The notes under the pieces: generated by a model
The model's input: only the letters and a program-made list of their open reading frames with translations
What the model was told of the DNA's origin: nothing
The model's database searches: none
Translations under genes and position numbers: made by a program
DNA from: Geodermatophilus sp. DF01-2
Lineage (GTDB): Bacteria > Actinomycetota > Actinomycetes > Mycobacteriales > Geodermatophilaceae
Assembly: GCF_004571065.1 (NCBI RefSeq)
Contig: NZ_SPQN01000007.1
Span: forward strand, 1 to 64,000
Direction: 5' to 3'
Length of the DNA: 64,000 nt
Shown: piece after piece, positions 46,307 through 56,175 of the stretch
Layout of the letters: each line of letters begins with the position of its first letter
Position numbering within the stretch: position 1 is the stretch's first letter

Positions 46307-49300
46307 GTGTCAAGCGTGAGCTCATCCCGGCCGTCCTCCACCCCCAACTCCTCAGCGGTGGCGGGATTCGGCACCAACGAGTGGTTGGTCGAGGAGATGT
46401 ACCAGCAGTACCTCGCCGATCCGTCCAGCGTGGACCAGGCGTGGCACGAGTTCTTCGCCGACTACCGGCCGGGCAGCCCGATGTCCGCCAGCGACGACCG
46501 GGACGCGCCGTCCGGGGTCGCCCCGGCCCCGGCGCCCACCCCGGAGGCGGCACCGGCCCCGACCGCCGCCCCCGCCCCGGAGCGGGCGCCCGACCCGCAG
46601 CAGGCACCGGCCCGACAGCAGGCACCCGACCAGCAGCCGGCCACCGGCGTCGGCGCCCCCTCCCGGGCCGGCCGCGTCCAGGAGCGCACCGAGGACACCG
46701 TCGTGGACCGAGCCGCCGACCGCACCGCCCAGCAGCAGCCGGCGAGCAGGGCGACGGGCAAGGCGGCGGGCGAGGCGACGGGCAAGGCGACGGCGAGCGC
46801 GCCGGCCGCCAAGGCCGCCCCGAAGCCCGCCGCCAAGGCCGAGGAGCAGGGTGAGGGCCCCGAGAGGGTCCCGCTGCGCGGGGCGGCGGCCAGCGTCGTC
46901 AAGAACATGAACGCCTCGCTGACCGTGCCGACGGCGACCAGCGTCCGCGCGGTGCCGGCCAAGCTGCTGGCCGACAACCGCATCGTCGTCAACAACCACC
47001 TGGCCCGCTCCCGCGGCGGGAAGGTGTCGTTCACCCACCTGATCGGCTACGCACTGGTCCGGGCGCTCGACGACTTCCCGAACATGAACGCCGCCTACGC
47101 CGAGGTCGACGGCAAGCCGACCCTCGTGCGGCCCGAGCACGTCAACTTCGGGCTGGCCATCGACCTGCCCAAGGCCGACGGCTCCCGCTCCCTCGTCGTC
47201 GCCTCCATCAAGGCCGCCGAGGAGATGGACTTTGCCCAGTTCTGGGGCGCCTACGAGGACGTCATCCGGCGCGCCCGCGCGGGCAAGCTGACCCTCGAGG
47301 ACTTCTCCGGCACCACGATCAGCCTGACCAACCCGGGCACGATCGGCACCGTCCACTCGGTGCCCCGGCTGACCGCCGGCCAGGGCGCGATCATCGGCGT
47401 CGGCGCCATGGAGTACCCGGCCGAGTTCCAGGGGATGAGCACCGAGGCGCTCACCGACATGGCGGTCAGCAAGATCATCACGCTGACCTCGACCTACGAC
47501 CACCGGATCATCCAGGGCGCCGAGTCCGGCGACTTCCTGCGCCGCCTGCACCAGCTGCTGCTGGGCGAGGACGGCTTCTACGACGACGTCTTCCGGTCGC
47601 TGCGGATCCCCTACGAGCCGGTGCGCTGGATGCCCGACGTGCGGGTCAGCCGCGAGGGGCAGATCGACAAGGAAGCCCGGGTCATCGAGGTCATCGAGTC
47701 CTACCGGCGCAACGGCCACCTCATGGCCGACACCGACCCGCTCGAGTTCAAGGTCCGCAGCCACCCGGACCTGGACATCCTCCAGCACGGGCTGACGCTC
47801 TGGGACCTCGACCGGAGGTTCCCGGTGGGCGGGTTCGCCGGGGAGAAGCTGATGGCGCTGCGCGACGTCCTCGGCGTGCTGCGCAACTCCTACTGCCGGA
47901 CCGTCGGCGTGGAGTACATGCACATCACCGACCCCGAAGAGCGGGAGTGGATCCAGCAGCGGGTCGAGCTCAAGGCCGAGCAGCCCGACCGGGAGAAGCA
48001 GAAGCACGTGCTGGGCCGGCTCAACGCCGCCGAGGCGTTCGAGACCTTCCTGCAGACCAAGTACGTCGGCCAGAAGCGCTTCAGCCTCGAGGGCGGGGAG
48101 TCGGTCATCCCGCTGCTGGACGAGGTGCTCATCGCCGGCACCGACCACGGCCTCGACGAGGTCGCGATCGGCATGGCGCACCGCGGCCGGCTCAACGTGC
48201 TGGCCAACGTCCTCGGCAAGAGCTACGCCAAGATCTTCGGCGAGTTCGAAGGCAACATCGACCCCGGCACGGTCCAGGGCTCCGGCGACGTGAAGTACCA
48301 CCTCGGCGCCGAGGGCACGTTCGAGAACCCGCTCCGCCCGGGCGCCGAGATCGCCGTCTCGCTGGCCAGCAACCCCTCCCACCTGGAGACGGTCAACCCC
48401 GTCCTGGAGGGCATCGCGCGGGCCAAGCAGGACATGATCGACAAGGGCGAGCAGGGCTTCACCGTCCTGCCGGTCCTGCTGCACGGCGACTCCGCCTTCG
48501 CCGGCCAGGGCGTGGTCCAGGAGACCCTGAACCTGTCCCAGCTGCGCGGTTACCGCACCGGCGGCACCGTGCACGTCGTCATCAACAACCAGGTCGGCTT
48601 CACCACCAGCCCGGCGGCGGCCCGCTCGAGCCTCTACTCGACCGACGTCGCCCGGATGATCGGCGCGCCGGTCTTCCACGTGAACGGCGACGACCCCGAG
48701 GCCTGCGTGCGGATGGCGCGGCTGGCGGTCGACTACCGGCAGGCGTTCAAGAAGGACGTCGTCATCGACCTGGTCTGCTACCGCCGGCGCGGGCACAACG
48801 AGGGTGACGACCCCTCGATGACCCAGCCGCTGATGTACGACATCATCGACCGCAAGCGCTCGGTCCGGAAGCTCTACACCGAGGCGCTCATCGGCCGCGG
48901 CGACATCACGCTGCAGGAGGCCGAGGAGGCGCTCAGGGACTACCGCGACCAGCTGGAGCGGGCCTTCGCCGAGACCCACGACGCGACCGAGACGCCGAAG
49001 CCGCAGCCGGTCATGGACCAGCCGGCGCAGCAGTCGACGGCGGTCGCCACCGCGATCACGCCCGAGGTCATGAAGGCGATCGGGGACGCGCACGTCTCCC
49101 TGCCGCCGGACTTCACCGTCCACCCGAAGCTCCAGCGGATGCTCGAGCGGCGCGCGGCGATGGTGAGCGAGGGCGGCATCGACTGGGCGATGGGCGAGCT
49201 GCTCGCCTTCGGGTCGCTGCTCATGCAGGGGGTCTGTGTCCGGCTGGCCGGCCAGGACTCGCGCCGTGGCACCTTCGTGCAGCGCCACTCAGTGCTCATC

Positions 49301-50218
49301 GACCGGGAGACCGCCGCGGAGTACACGCCGCTGGCGCACCTGTCCGAGGACCAGGCGAAGTTCTTCGTCTACGACTCGCTGCTCAGCGAGTACGCGGCGC
49401 TGGGCTTCGAGTACGGCTACTCCGTGGCCAACCCGGGGGCCCTGGTGCTGTGGGAGGCACAGTTCGGCGACTTCGTCGACGGCGCGCAGATGGTCATCGA
49501 CGAGTTCATCAGCTCGGGCGAGGCCAAGTGGGGGCAGCGTTCCGGCGTCGTCCTGCTGCTGCCGCACGGCCTCGAGGGGCAGGGCCCGGACCACTCCAGC
49601 GGGCGGATCGAGCGGTTCCTGCAGCTGTCGGCGGAGAACAACATGACCGTCGCCAACTGCACGACGCCGGGCAACTACTTCCACCTGCTCCGCCGGCAGG
49701 CGCTGTCGGACGTGCACCGGCCGCTGGTCGTCTTCACGCCCAAGTCGCTGCTCCGAGCCAAGGCCGCCGTCAGCCCGGTCGCGGACTTCACCGACGAGGC
49801 CTTCCGGCCGGTGCTGCCCGACCCGGGCGTGGGCGGCGAACCGCTGGACGAGGGTGCGGTGCGCCGGGTCCTGTTGTGCAGCGGCAAGGTCGCCTACGAC
49901 CTGTTCGCCGCACGGGAGGCCGAGGGCCGCGCCGACACCGCCGTCGTGCGCGTCGAGCAGCTCTACCCGCTGCCCGCCGAGGAGATCGTGCAGCAGCTGG
50001 AGCGATACCCGGACGCAACCGACGTCGTCTGGGTGCAGGAGGAGCCGGCCAACATGGGCGCCTGGCAGTTCATGGCCGTCAACCTGCCCGAGCAGCTGCC
50101 GACCGGGCGCAGCCTGCGCCGGGTCAGCCGCCGCGCCTCGGCCAGTCCGGCCGTCGGCTCGGCGAAGGTCCACGAGGTGGAGCAGAAGCAGCTCGTCGCG
50201 CAGGCCTTCGCCGACTGA
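46307..50218 (+). CDS. kgd: Multifunctional 2-oxoglutarate decarboxylase/dehydrogenase (Kgd)
   Basis: 1303 aa, the actinobacterial fusion of an E2-like acyltransferase domain and an E1 ThDP domain. An N-terminal segment ([20 protein letters not shown]) is followed by a long Pro/Ala/Lys-rich linker (about 65-185). The E2 core has the His of [12 protein letters not shown] (H399). The E1 part shows [14 protein letters not shown] (H625), the ThDP motif [20 protein letters not shown] and [12 protein letters not shown]. It links 2-oxoglutarate to succinyl-CoA or succinate semialdehyde in the TCA cycle. GTG 46307. Length is slightly above the mycobacterial enzyme because of the linker. Confidence 0.96.
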   Translation: MSSVSSSRPSSTPNSSAVAGFGTNEWLVEEMYQQYLADPSSVDQAWHEFFADYRPGSPMSASDDRDAPSGVAPAPAPTPEAAPAPTAAPAPERAPDPQQAPARQQAPDQQPATGVGAPSRAGRVQERTEDTVVDRAADRTAQQQPASRATGKAAGEATGKATASAPAAKAAPKPAAKAEEQGEGPERVPLRGAAASVVKNMNASLTVPTATSVRAVPAKLLADNRIVVNNHLARSRGGKVSFTHLIGYALVRALDDFPNMNAAYAEVDGKPTLVRPEHVNFGLAIDLPKADGSRSLVVASIKAAEEMDFAQFWGAYEDVIRRARAGKLTLEDFSGTTISLTNPGTIGTVHSVPRLTAGQGAIIGVGAMEYPAEFQGMSTEALTDMAVSKIITLTSTYDHRIIQGAESGDFLRRLHQLLLGEDGFYDDVFRSLRIPYEPVRWMPDVRVSREGQIDKEARVIEVIESYRRNGHLMADTDPLEFKVRSHPDLDILQHGLTLWDLDRRFPVGGFAGEKLMALRDVLGVLRNSYCRTVGVEYMHITDPEEREWIQQRVELKAEQPDREKQKHVLGRLNAAEAFETFLQTKYVGQKRFSLEGGESVIPLLDEVLIAGTDHGLDEVAIGMAHRGRLNVLANVLGKSYAKIFGEFEGNIDPGTVQGSGDVKYHLGAEGTFENPLRPGAEIAVSLASNPSHLETVNPVLEGIARAKQDMIDKGEQGFTVLPVLLHGDSAFAGQGVVQETLNLSQLRGYRTGGTVHVVINNQVGFTTSPAAARSSLYSTDVARMIGAPVFHVNGDDPEACVRMARLAVDYRQAFKKDVVIDLVCYRRRGHNEGDDPSMTQPLMYDIIDRKRSVRKLYTEALIGRGDITLQEAEEALRDYRDQLERAFAETHDATETPKPQPVMDQPAQQSTAVATAITPEVMKAIGDAHVSLPPDFTVHPKLQRMLERRAAMVSEGGIDWAMGELLAFGSLLMQGVCVRLAGQDSRRGTFVQRHSVLIDRETAAEYTPLAHLSEDQAKFFVYDSLLSEYAALGFEYGYSVANPGALVLWEAQFGDFVDGAQMVIDEFISSGEAKWGQRSGVVLLLPHGLEGQGPDHSSGRIERFLQLSAENNMTVANCTTPGNYFHLLRRQALSDVHRPLVVFTPKSLLRAKAAVSPVADFTDEAFRPVLPDPGVGGEPLDEGAVRRVLLCSGKVAYDLFAAREAEGRADTAVVRVEQLYPLPAEEIVQQLERYPDATDVVWVQEEPANMGAWQFMAVNLPEQLPTGRSLRRVSRRASASPAVGSAKVHEVEQKQLVAQAFAD

Positions 50219-50235
50219 CGTGTACTTCACCGACC

Positions 50236-50418
50236 ATGTACTTCACGGATAGGGGCCTGGAGGAGCTGGCCGGCCGGCGGGGCGAGGAGCACGTGACCCT
50301 CGCCTGGCTGGCCGACCAGATGCAGGTCTTCGTCGACCAGCACCCCGACTTCGAGGTGCCGGTCGAGCGGCTGGCCACCTGGCTGGCCCGCGGCGGCACG
50401 GACGACGACGAGGAGTGA
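50236..50418 (+). CDS. Small DUF6104-like protein
   Basis: 60 aa, MYFTDRGLEELAGRRGEEHV then WLADQMQVFVDQHPDFEVPV and an acidic DDDEE end. It resembles a conserved actinobacterial family of unknown function found after kgd. Just upstream, GTGTACTTCACCGAC (50220-50234) repeats the start ATGTACTTCACGGAT 16 nt earlier in another frame, leading to a 10-codon frame that ends at 50252. This looks like a duplicated gene start. Confidence 0.75.
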   Translation: MYFTDRGLEELAGRRGEEHVTLAWLADQMQVFVDQHPDFEVPVERLATWLARGGTDDDEE

Positions 50419-50505
50419 CCAGGCCCCGGTGATCCCGGCGCGGGGGCCGGGTCCCTCCGGGGGCGCCGTCGGCATCGTGCTGGCCCGGCGGGCCACCGTT
50501 TTCGG

Positions 50506-51855
50506 TCAGGTCCGGCGCGACAGCGGCGGAACGATCCGCTCCCGTGTCGCCGCCGTCACCGCAGCGAATCCCGCCAGGTAAGGAACCAGCCCGGTGACCG
50601 GGATTCCGGCCGGGCCGTCGGTGCTCAGGCCACCGCGGGTCAGGACGACGAGCCCGGCGCAGCAGCCGATCAGGCCGACGACGGTCAGCGAGACCCGGAC
50701 CGGGGTGTCACCGACGCCCGGACCGGCCACCGACGACACCCGCTCGAAGCGCGCAACCAGCAGCACGAGCACCGCCAGCAGCAGGGTGCAGACGGCGATC
50801 CAGACCGGGCGCAGCGCGAACCAGGCGCCGGACACCGGCGGTGGCTGCGGATAGATCCCCGTTCCGTGCAGCAGCAGGCCGGCGAGGACGGCCGCGACCA
50901 GGTGCCAGAGGAAGATCGACATGATGGTGCCGTTCACGGCAACCGTGGCCACCCACACGGCTGACCTGTGGGCGAGCCGATTCAAGGTTCGCCGGGCGAC
51001 CAGGACCAGACCGATCTGGGCGAGCCCGAGAGCGAGCAGCGCCAGCGACGGGGGCGCGGTGTTCTGCAGCTCGGCGCCGGGGACGTTCACCATGCTCAGC
51101 GGGTAGGGGCCCAGCGCGACCAGTGTGACCACGGCGACGATTCCGCCCGTGGCCAGTCCTGGCGCCAGCCAACGCGGCCCGGGCAGACTGCCGCCTCTCC
51201 AGGCCACACCGAGGGCGAAGACGCACAACCAGACCAGCCCGAAGTTCAGCACGCCGAGTGCCGTCAGTTCTCCGCCCAGACGGAGCAGGTCGACCAGCGC
51301 GGCCAGGACGGCCAGTCCCAGTGGCAGCCATAGTCCGGAGCGCTCGTGGGCGCGCACGACGAGCGGGGTCAGGGCCACCAACGCGACGTACACGGCCAGG
51401 AACCACAAGTGGATCCCCATCAGCCACCCCGCGAGGCGGACCAGCTCCGGATCGACGCCCGCGAGCCGGGCCGTCGCCGCTGCTGCGACGACGATGACCA
51501 GGAACGCCGTTGTCGGGTCCAGAAGCCGACGGACCCGGCCGCCCAACCAGGCAAGTCCGTCGGTACCGGCCCGGCGGGCGCTGGTCCACGACGCCGTGCT
51601 GGCGTAGCCCCCCACGAAGAAGAAGACCGGCATGACCTGGAAGACCCAGTTGATCAAGTGCGCTGGGCGCCACAACGCCAGAACGCTCGTCCCCGTCAGC
51701 TCTCCGTCTCGGGACACGATGACGACGAGCAGCCAGTGCCCGACGACGACGGCAAGAATCGCCACCGCACGCAGCAGGTCGACACAGCGTTCCCGGCCCT
51801 CGGGTGTGGCGGCCACCAGCTCCCGCACCCCAGGTCCTCGAGTCCTGGCAGACAT
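50506..51855 (-). CDS. Acyltransferase family 3 membrane protein
   Basis: 449 aa with about ten spans. The N-terminal motif RCVDLLRAVAILAVVVGHWL carries the conserved Arg/His of the acyltransferase-3 (OafB/NodX) family, followed by FFFVGGYASTASW. A short soluble part follows each span; no SGNH domain is fused. It acylates a surface glycan or small molecule. The ATG at 51855 has GGGAGG upstream. It is convergent with kgd and the small gene, with a weak GGCCCG/CGGGCC hairpin (50481-50495) between them. Confidence 0.85.
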   Translation of the reverse strand: MSARTRGPGVRELVAATPEGRERCVDLLRAVAILAVVVGHWLLVVIVSRDGELTGTSVLALWRPAHLINWVFQVMPVFFFVGGYASTASWTSARRAGTDGLAWLGGRVRRLLDPTTAFLVIVVAAAATARLAGVDPELVRLAGWLMGIHLWFLAVYVALVALTPLVVRAHERSGLWLPLGLAVLAALVDLLRLGGELTALGVLNFGLVWLCVFALGVAWRGGSLPGPRWLAPGLATGGIVAVVTLVALGPYPLSMVNVPGAELQNTAPPSLALLALGLAQIGLVLVARRTLNRLAHRSAVWVATVAVNGTIMSIFLWHLVAAVLAGLLLHGTGIYPQPPPVSGAWFALRPVWIAVCTLLLAVLVLLVARFERVSSVAGPGVGDTPVRVSLTVVGLIGCCAGLVVLTRGGLSTDGPAGIPVTGLVPYLAGFAAVTAATRERIVPPLSRRT

Positions 51856-52014
51856 GCGCCGACCTCCCTGCCCTGGAACGCCGCACGTCGAGGACGATGC
51901 GACGGGATTCCACGATATGTGCGGCCCAGCCGACCGACGTGTGCCCTCCAGCCGACCGACTCGCCGACGTAGCCCAGCGGTCCGTGCCGTGGTCCGGGCT
52001 CCTGGCCTCGGGCC

Positions 52015-52395
52015 ATGGGCACGGTCCTGCTCGTCCGCCACGTCGTCGCCGCCGTCTTCCTCATCGGCCCGATGGCGCTGGTGCCGCGGATCGCGTTGCG
52101 CGCCGTCCGCGCCGGGAACGGCCCGGCGGTGAATCTGCTGGCCCGTTGGGCGGCGGTGTTCTCGTGGGCCTCGCTGGTGGTCGCGGTGTTCGGGTTCGGC
52201 GTCTTCGGGATATGGGAGATCCCGCCCGACGACGCCCTGGCTGCTCGTGCCGATGGCGCTCCACGTCATGGCCCTGGCCGTCAGCGTCGGGCTGGTCGTC
52301 CCGGCCCTGCGGCGAGCGGGCAGCGCGCTGCCGGGTCCGGGATCGTCTCGCTGCTGCTACTAGCCGTTGCCGTCCTCGTGGTCTGGCAGCCCTGA
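52015..52395 (+). pseudogene. Four-span membrane protein with two compensating frameshifts (DUF2269-like)
   Basis: The frame from ATG 52015 gives TM1 (VRHVVAAVFLIGPMALVPRI) and TM2 (WASLVVAVFGFGVFGIWE), then turns Arg/Gly-rich. From 52238 the +1 frame encodes WLLVPMALHVMALAVSVGLV, a clear third span. The first frame resumes near 52335 with the fourth span GIVSLLLLAVAVLVVW. One net insertion and one net deletion thus interrupt a roughly 125-aa, four-span protein. It may be a real pseudogene or have sequencing errors in a G+C-rich stretch. Confidence 0.6.
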
Positions 52396-52498
52396 CCCTC
52401 CGGCCGAAGTGGCCACGTCGGCCGCTCCCGGCGTGGCCGACACGCCGGGCTCGTTGCGGTTGCGTGGCGGCCCCTGACTCCGGCGGCACGCTTCGTGC

Positions 52499-53215
52499 GT
52501 GCTCGGTCACTCACATGCTCTCTCCGGGCTCGCCGTGGGCGCCGCGACGCTGCCGTGGGCGCCGGTCGAAGGCCCCGTCGCCCAGGTGGCCTGGATCGCC
52601 GCCGTCGGCGGGATGGCCATGCTGCCCGACCTGGACCACAACGGCTCGACGGTCTCGGACATGTGGGGCCCGGTCACCGACGTCCCCTCCGGCGCCATCG
52701 GCCGGCTGGCGCAGGGGCACCGCTGGGGGACCCACGACGCCGTCCTCGCCCCGGTGACCTTCGGCGCCCTGGCGGTGGCCGCGGCGAACGCCTTCTGGTC
52801 CAGCCTGCTGCTCCTGGCGCTGGCGATCGGCCTGGCGCTGCGGGCCCTGCACTTCGTCATCCCGGGACGGGCCGAGAACACCGTCATCGGCAACCTGGTG
52901 CTCTCCTGGGCCGGCGCCTGGCTGCTGCTGGAGCACAGTCCGGGCCCGGCCTGGCTGCCCTGGGCGGTCGCGCTCGGGGTGCTGACGCACATCGCCGGTG
53001 ACGCCCTCACCACACAGGGCGTTCCGGTGCCGGTGCTCTGGCTGCTGCGCCGCTCCCGGCTGGCGCTCACGCCGCTGCGGACCGGGACGGCGCTGGAGAA
53101 GGTGGTGCTCGCTCCCGCGTTCGTCCTGGTGACGCTCTGGTGCGTCTACCTCAACACCGACGTCCGCGCGGCCGTGGACCCGGTGCTGCAGGACCTGCGC
53201 AGTCTCAGCGGGTGA
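52499..53215 (+). CDS. YdjM-family membrane-bound metal-dependent hydrolase
   Basis: 238 aa. The N-terminal LGHSHALSGLAVGAATLPW and the metal motif AMLPDLDHNGSTVSDMWGP, followed by GHRWGTHDAV and THIAGDALTTQGVPV, match the LexA-regulated YdjM family (PF04307). About five membrane spans. The role is poorly defined; a phospholipid or small-substrate hydrolase is likely. GTG 52499. The end overlaps the convergent malic enzyme gene by 11 nt. Confidence 0.88.
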   Translation: MLGHSHALSGLAVGAATLPWAPVEGPVAQVAWIAAVGGMAMLPDLDHNGSTVSDMWGPVTDVPSGAIGRLAQGHRWGTHDAVLAPVTFGALAVAAANAFWSSLLLLALAIGLALRALHFVIPGRAENTVIGNLVLSWAGAWLLLEHSPGPAWLPWAVALGVLTHIAGDALTTQGVPVPVLWLLRRSRLALTPLRTGTALEKVVLAPAFVLVTLWCVYLNTDVRAAVDPVLQDLRSLSG

Positions 53216-54395
53216 CGCCCTGCTCCCGGGCGCGGGTCGACACCGCCGCCGCCACGGCCTCGGCCACCCGCCGGTCCAGCGGGCTGGGCACCACGTAGTC
53301 GGCCCGGACGTCGTCGCCGACGACGTCGGCGATCGCCGTGGCCGCGGCCAACTTCATCTCCTCGGTGATGCTGGTGGCGCCGGCGTCCATCGCGCCGCGG
53401 AAGACGCCGGGGAAGGCGAGCACGTTGTTGATCTGGTTGGGCTCCCCGCTGCGGCCCGTGGCGACCACCGCGGCGTAGCGGGCCGCCATCTCCGGGTCCA
53501 CCTCGGGGATCGGGTTGGCCAGCGAGAACACGATGCCGTCCGGCGCCATCGCAGCGATCGCCGACTCGGGCACCGAGCCCCCGGACAGGCCGAGGTACAC
53601 GTCGGCGCCCTCCAGCGCGCCGGCCATCGTGCCCGCACAGCCGGCCCGGTTGGTGTTCTCGGCGGCCCAGCGCTTGATCGGCGTCAGGTCGTCCCGTCCG
53701 GCGTGGAGGACCCCCCGGGAGTCGGCCACGGCGATGTCGCCGACGCCCGCCTCGAGCAGGATCTTGGTGCAGGCGATCCCGGCCGCTCCCGCCCCCGAGA
53801 CGACGACCCGCAGGCCGCCGAGTTCCCGGCCCACCACCCGCGCCGCGTTGCGCAGCGCCGCGAGGACGACGATCGCCGTCCCGTGCTGGTCGTCGTGCAT
53901 GACCGGGATGTCGAGCCGGTCGCGCAGCCGCTCCTCGATCTCGAAGCAGCGCGGGGCGCTGATGTCCTCGAGGTTGATGCCGCCGAAGGACGGCGCGATC
54001 GCCGCCACCGTCTCCACGATCGCGTCGACGTCGGTCGTCGAGAGCACGACCGGCACCGAGGACAGCCCGGCGAACTCGCTGAACAGGCAGGCCTTGCCCT
54101 CCATGACCGGCAGCGCCGCTCTGGGTCCGATGTTCCCGAGGCCCAGGACGGCGGTGCCGTCGGAGACCACGGCGACGACGCGGGAGGCCCAGGTGAACCG
54201 GTCGGCCAGCGCCGGCTCGGCCGCGATCGCACTGGAGACCCGGGCGACACCCGGCGTGTAGGTCAGCGCCAGGTCGGCGGTCGACTCGATCGGACGGGTC
54301 GGGCGTACGACGAGCTTGCCACCCTCGTGCACCGCGAACGCCGGGTCGTCGGCGAAGCGGTCGGCAGTCCCGTCGTGCAGCTGCTGCGCGCCCAT
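53205..54395 (-). CDS. NAD(P)-dependent malic enzyme
   Basis: 396 aa, short bacterial type without the phosphotransacetylase domain. Oxidatively decarboxylates malate to pyruvate. Tyr/substrate motif ALTYTPGVARVS, GDGTAVLGLGNIG-like (VSDGTAVLGLGNIGPRAALP), metal site in DDQHGTAIVVLAAL, Rossmann VVSGAGAAGIACTKIL and NPIPEVDPEMA are visible. ATG 54395 gives MGAQQLHDG. With Kgd nearby it fits central carbon metabolism. Confidence 0.93.
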   Translation of the reverse strand: MGAQQLHDGTADRFADDPAFAVHEGGKLVVRPTRPIESTADLALTYTPGVARVSSAIAAEPALADRFTWASRVVAVVSDGTAVLGLGNIGPRAALPVMEGKACLFSEFAGLSSVPVVLSTTDVDAIVETVAAIAPSFGGINLEDISAPRCFEIEERLRDRLDIPVMHDDQHGTAIVVLAALRNAARVVGRELGGLRVVVSGAGAAGIACTKILLEAGVGDIAVADSRGVLHAGRDDLTPIKRWAAENTNRAGCAGTMAGALEGADVYLGLSGGSVPESAIAAMAPDGIVFSLANPIPEVDPEMAARYAAVVATGRSGEPNQINNVLAFPGVFRGAMDAGATSITEEMKLAAATAIADVVGDDVRADYVVPSPLDRRVAEAVAAAVSTRAREQGVTR

Positions 54396-54519
54396 GGACC
54401 GTGGAGCGTAATCCAGCCGCACCGGGTCGCCGTCCGCCTCGTCCCCCCATGCGGGAGACACGGCTCGGCACGTGGACGCACTGCCGGACGTCCCGGGTCG
54501 GGCTGGCTACCGTCCTCGC

Positions 54520-55125
54520 GTGCAGATCCGTCAGCTCGCCGTCGGCGACGCGTACGTCCTGGACCTGGTGCCGCACGGCGACGCCCGCGGCCGCTTCACC
54601 GAGTGGTACCGCGCCGACGTGCTGGCCGACGTGGTCGGCCACGGCCTGCCGCTGGCCCAGGCCAACCACAGCGTGTCCGCGCACGGCGTGCTGCGCGGCG
54701 TCCACTTCGCGCTGGTGCCGCCCGGCCAGGCCAAGTACGTGTACTGCCCGGCCGGGCGGGTGCTCGACGTCGTCGTCGACGTCCGGGTCGGCTCGCCCAC
54801 CTTCGGCCGGCACGACAGCGTCCTTCTCGACAGCGAGGAGCCCCGCGCGGTCTACCTCTCGGAGGGGCTCGGTCACGCCTTCCTGTCGCTGGCGGACGGG
54901 AGCTCGGTGACCTACCTCGTGTCCAGCGGCTACGACCCGGCCCGCGAGGTCGGCGTCTCCCCGCTGGACCCGGCGCTGGACCTGCCGTGGCCGGACGACG
55001 TGGAGTTCGAGCTGTCGGTCAAGGACCGGCACGCGCCCACGCTGGCCGGGGCCCGGGAGCAGGGACTGCTGCCGACGATCGAGGAGTGCCGGGCGCGCTA
55101 CGGACAGCTGCGGTACGGCAGCTGA
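54520..55125 (+). CDS. rfbC: dTDP-4-dehydrorhamnose 3,5-epimerase family protein
   Basis: 201 aa. RmlC cupin: GDARGRFTEWYRADVL, the catalytic His of VLRGVHFALVPPGQAKYV, GRVLDVVVDVRVGSPTFG, and YLSEGLGHAFLSL. It epimerises a 4-keto nucleotide sugar for surface glycan synthesis. No other rml genes are nearby, so the exact sugar is uncertain. GTG 54520 directly follows a TACCGT box, possibly a leaderless start. It overlaps the convergent sodX by 28 nt. Confidence 0.88.
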   Translation: MQIRQLAVGDAYVLDLVPHGDARGRFTEWYRADVLADVVGHGLPLAQANHSVSAHGVLRGVHFALVPPGQAKYVYCPAGRVLDVVVDVRVGSPTFGRHDSVLLDSEEPRAVYLSEGLGHAFLSLADGSSVTYLVSSGYDPAREVGVSPLDPALDLPWPDDVEFELSVKDRHAPTLAGAREQGLLPTIEECRARYGQLRYGS

Positions 55126-55481
55126 CCGGGACGCCCGCCCAACCGGCCCGGTCGCGGCCACAGCCGGCCCAGCACCCGCCCGACGACGACGGCGGGGCCG
55201 AAGGCGCGGCTGTCGTCGGTGACGAACGGGTTGTCGCCCTCGACCCAGTGCCCGCCCGGAACCGTGCGGCGCACCCGCTTGACCACCAGCAGCTCCGGCC
55301 GCGCGGGGAACCGGGCCAGGACGACGTCCCCGGGGGCGACCGCTCCTCCCGGGCCGACCCGGCGCACGAACAGCCGGTCGCCGGAGCGGACCGTCGGCGT
55401 CATCGACGGGCCGGCCACCCGGGCCACGACCCAGGGCGTGACCAGCGGCGGGACTCGCGCCGGCCCTCCGTCGTCGGACAT
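55098..55481 (-). CDS. sodX: Nickel superoxide dismutase maturation protease (S26)
   Basis: 127 aa signal-peptidase-like protein. The nucleophile lies in VAGPSMTPTV (S26) and the general base in ELLVVKRVRR (K68), with the closing GDNPFVTDDSRAFGPA box. It removes the SodN propeptide so that His1 is exposed for nickel. It is divergent from sodN, 66 nt away. No membrane anchor is seen, so it is cytoplasmic, as in Streptomyces. Confidence 0.9.
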   Translation of the reverse strand: MSDDGGPARVPPLVTPWVVARVAGPSMTPTVRSGDRLFVRRVGPGGAVAPGDVVLARFPARPELLVVKRVRRTVPGGHWVEGDNPFVTDDSRAFGPAVVVGRVLGRLWPRPGRLGGRPGQLPYRSCP

Positions 55482-55547
55482 GTCCCTGCTGCTCACCGGG
55501 AGTAGGGTCGCAGACGAACCGACCACCACAGAACCGGAGGCACGTCC

Positions 55548-55949
55548 ATGCGTTTCCGCATGTTCTCCGCCGTGGAGGCCACCGCGCACTGCGACCTCCC
55601 CTGCGGCGTGTACGACCCGGCCCAGGCCCGCATCGAGGCGGAGTCCGTCAAGGCCATCCAGGAGAAGTACCAGGCCAACGAGGACCCGGTCTTCCGGCAG
55701 CGCGCCGTGCTGATCAAGGAGCAGCGCGCCGACCTGGTCAAGCACCACCTGTGGGTGCTGTGGACCGACTACTTCAAGCCGCCGCACTTCGAGAAGTACC
55801 CGCAGCTGCACGAGCTGTTCAACAAGGCCACCAAGCAGGCCGGTGGCACCGCGGCGAAGCAGAGCATGGACCCCGCCGAGGGCCAGAAGCTGCTCGACTA
55901 CATCGCCGAGATCGACAAGATCTTCTGGGAGACCAAGGCTGCCGCCTGA
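55548..55949 (+). CDS. sodN: Nickel superoxide dismutase
   Basis: 133 aa precursor. The nickel hook HCDLPCGVYDP begins at residue 14 (H14, C15, C19), after the 13-residue leader MRFRMFSAVEATA that SodX cleaves. The rest (VYDPAQARIEAESVKAIQEK) matches Streptomyces SodN closely. It removes cytoplasmic superoxide. A strong GGAGG ribosome site lies 7 nt before the ATG, and a TAGGGT box upstream could be its -10; Nur-type nickel control is known in the group but no site is evident. Confidence 0.97.
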   Translation: MRFRMFSAVEATAHCDLPCGVYDPAQARIEAESVKAIQEKYQANEDPVFRQRAVLIKEQRADLVKHHLWVLWTDYFKPPHFEKYPQLHELFNKATKQAGGTAAKQSMDPAEGQKLLDYIAEIDKIFWETKAAA

Positions 55950-56050
55950 ACGAGGACCCCTCTCCTCCCACCCCTCGTAGAAGGACCCCGTCCTCCTCAC
56001 CGCTCGCAGGCTCGCGGCGAGCCTCCGGACGGGGCCGGCGGAACCCGGGA
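55950..56050. repeat. Intergenic repeat after sodN
   Basis: GAGGACCCCTCTCCTCCCAC then GAAGGACCCCGTCCTCCTCA start right at the stop, with GCTCGCGGCGAGCC and CGGACGGGGCCGG following in inverted orientation. Confidence 0.8.
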
Positions 56051-56063
56051 GGGGCCGCGCAGC

Positions 56064-56105
56064 ACGACGACGGCCGGTGAGCGCCCGCTCGCCGGCCGTC
56101 GTCGT
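56064..56105 (+). terminator. Hairpin terminator downstream of sodN
   Basis: ACGACGACGGCCGGTGAG pairs with CTCGCCGGCCGTCGTCGT (18-bp stem with one G-T pair, 6-nt loop), 115 nt after the sodN stop and before the VOC gene. Confidence 0.7.
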
Positions 56106-56175
56106 CGGGGGCGACGAGTTCCTCGGCCCGGGCCGGTCTGCCTCCCGACACCCGCTCCAGGACGGAGGAGATTCC

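Noticed and set aside
46352-49288. A 978-codon open frame antisense to kgd
   Set aside because: Such frames are expected opposite G+C-rich genes; it has no family motif, and kgd on the other strand is certain.
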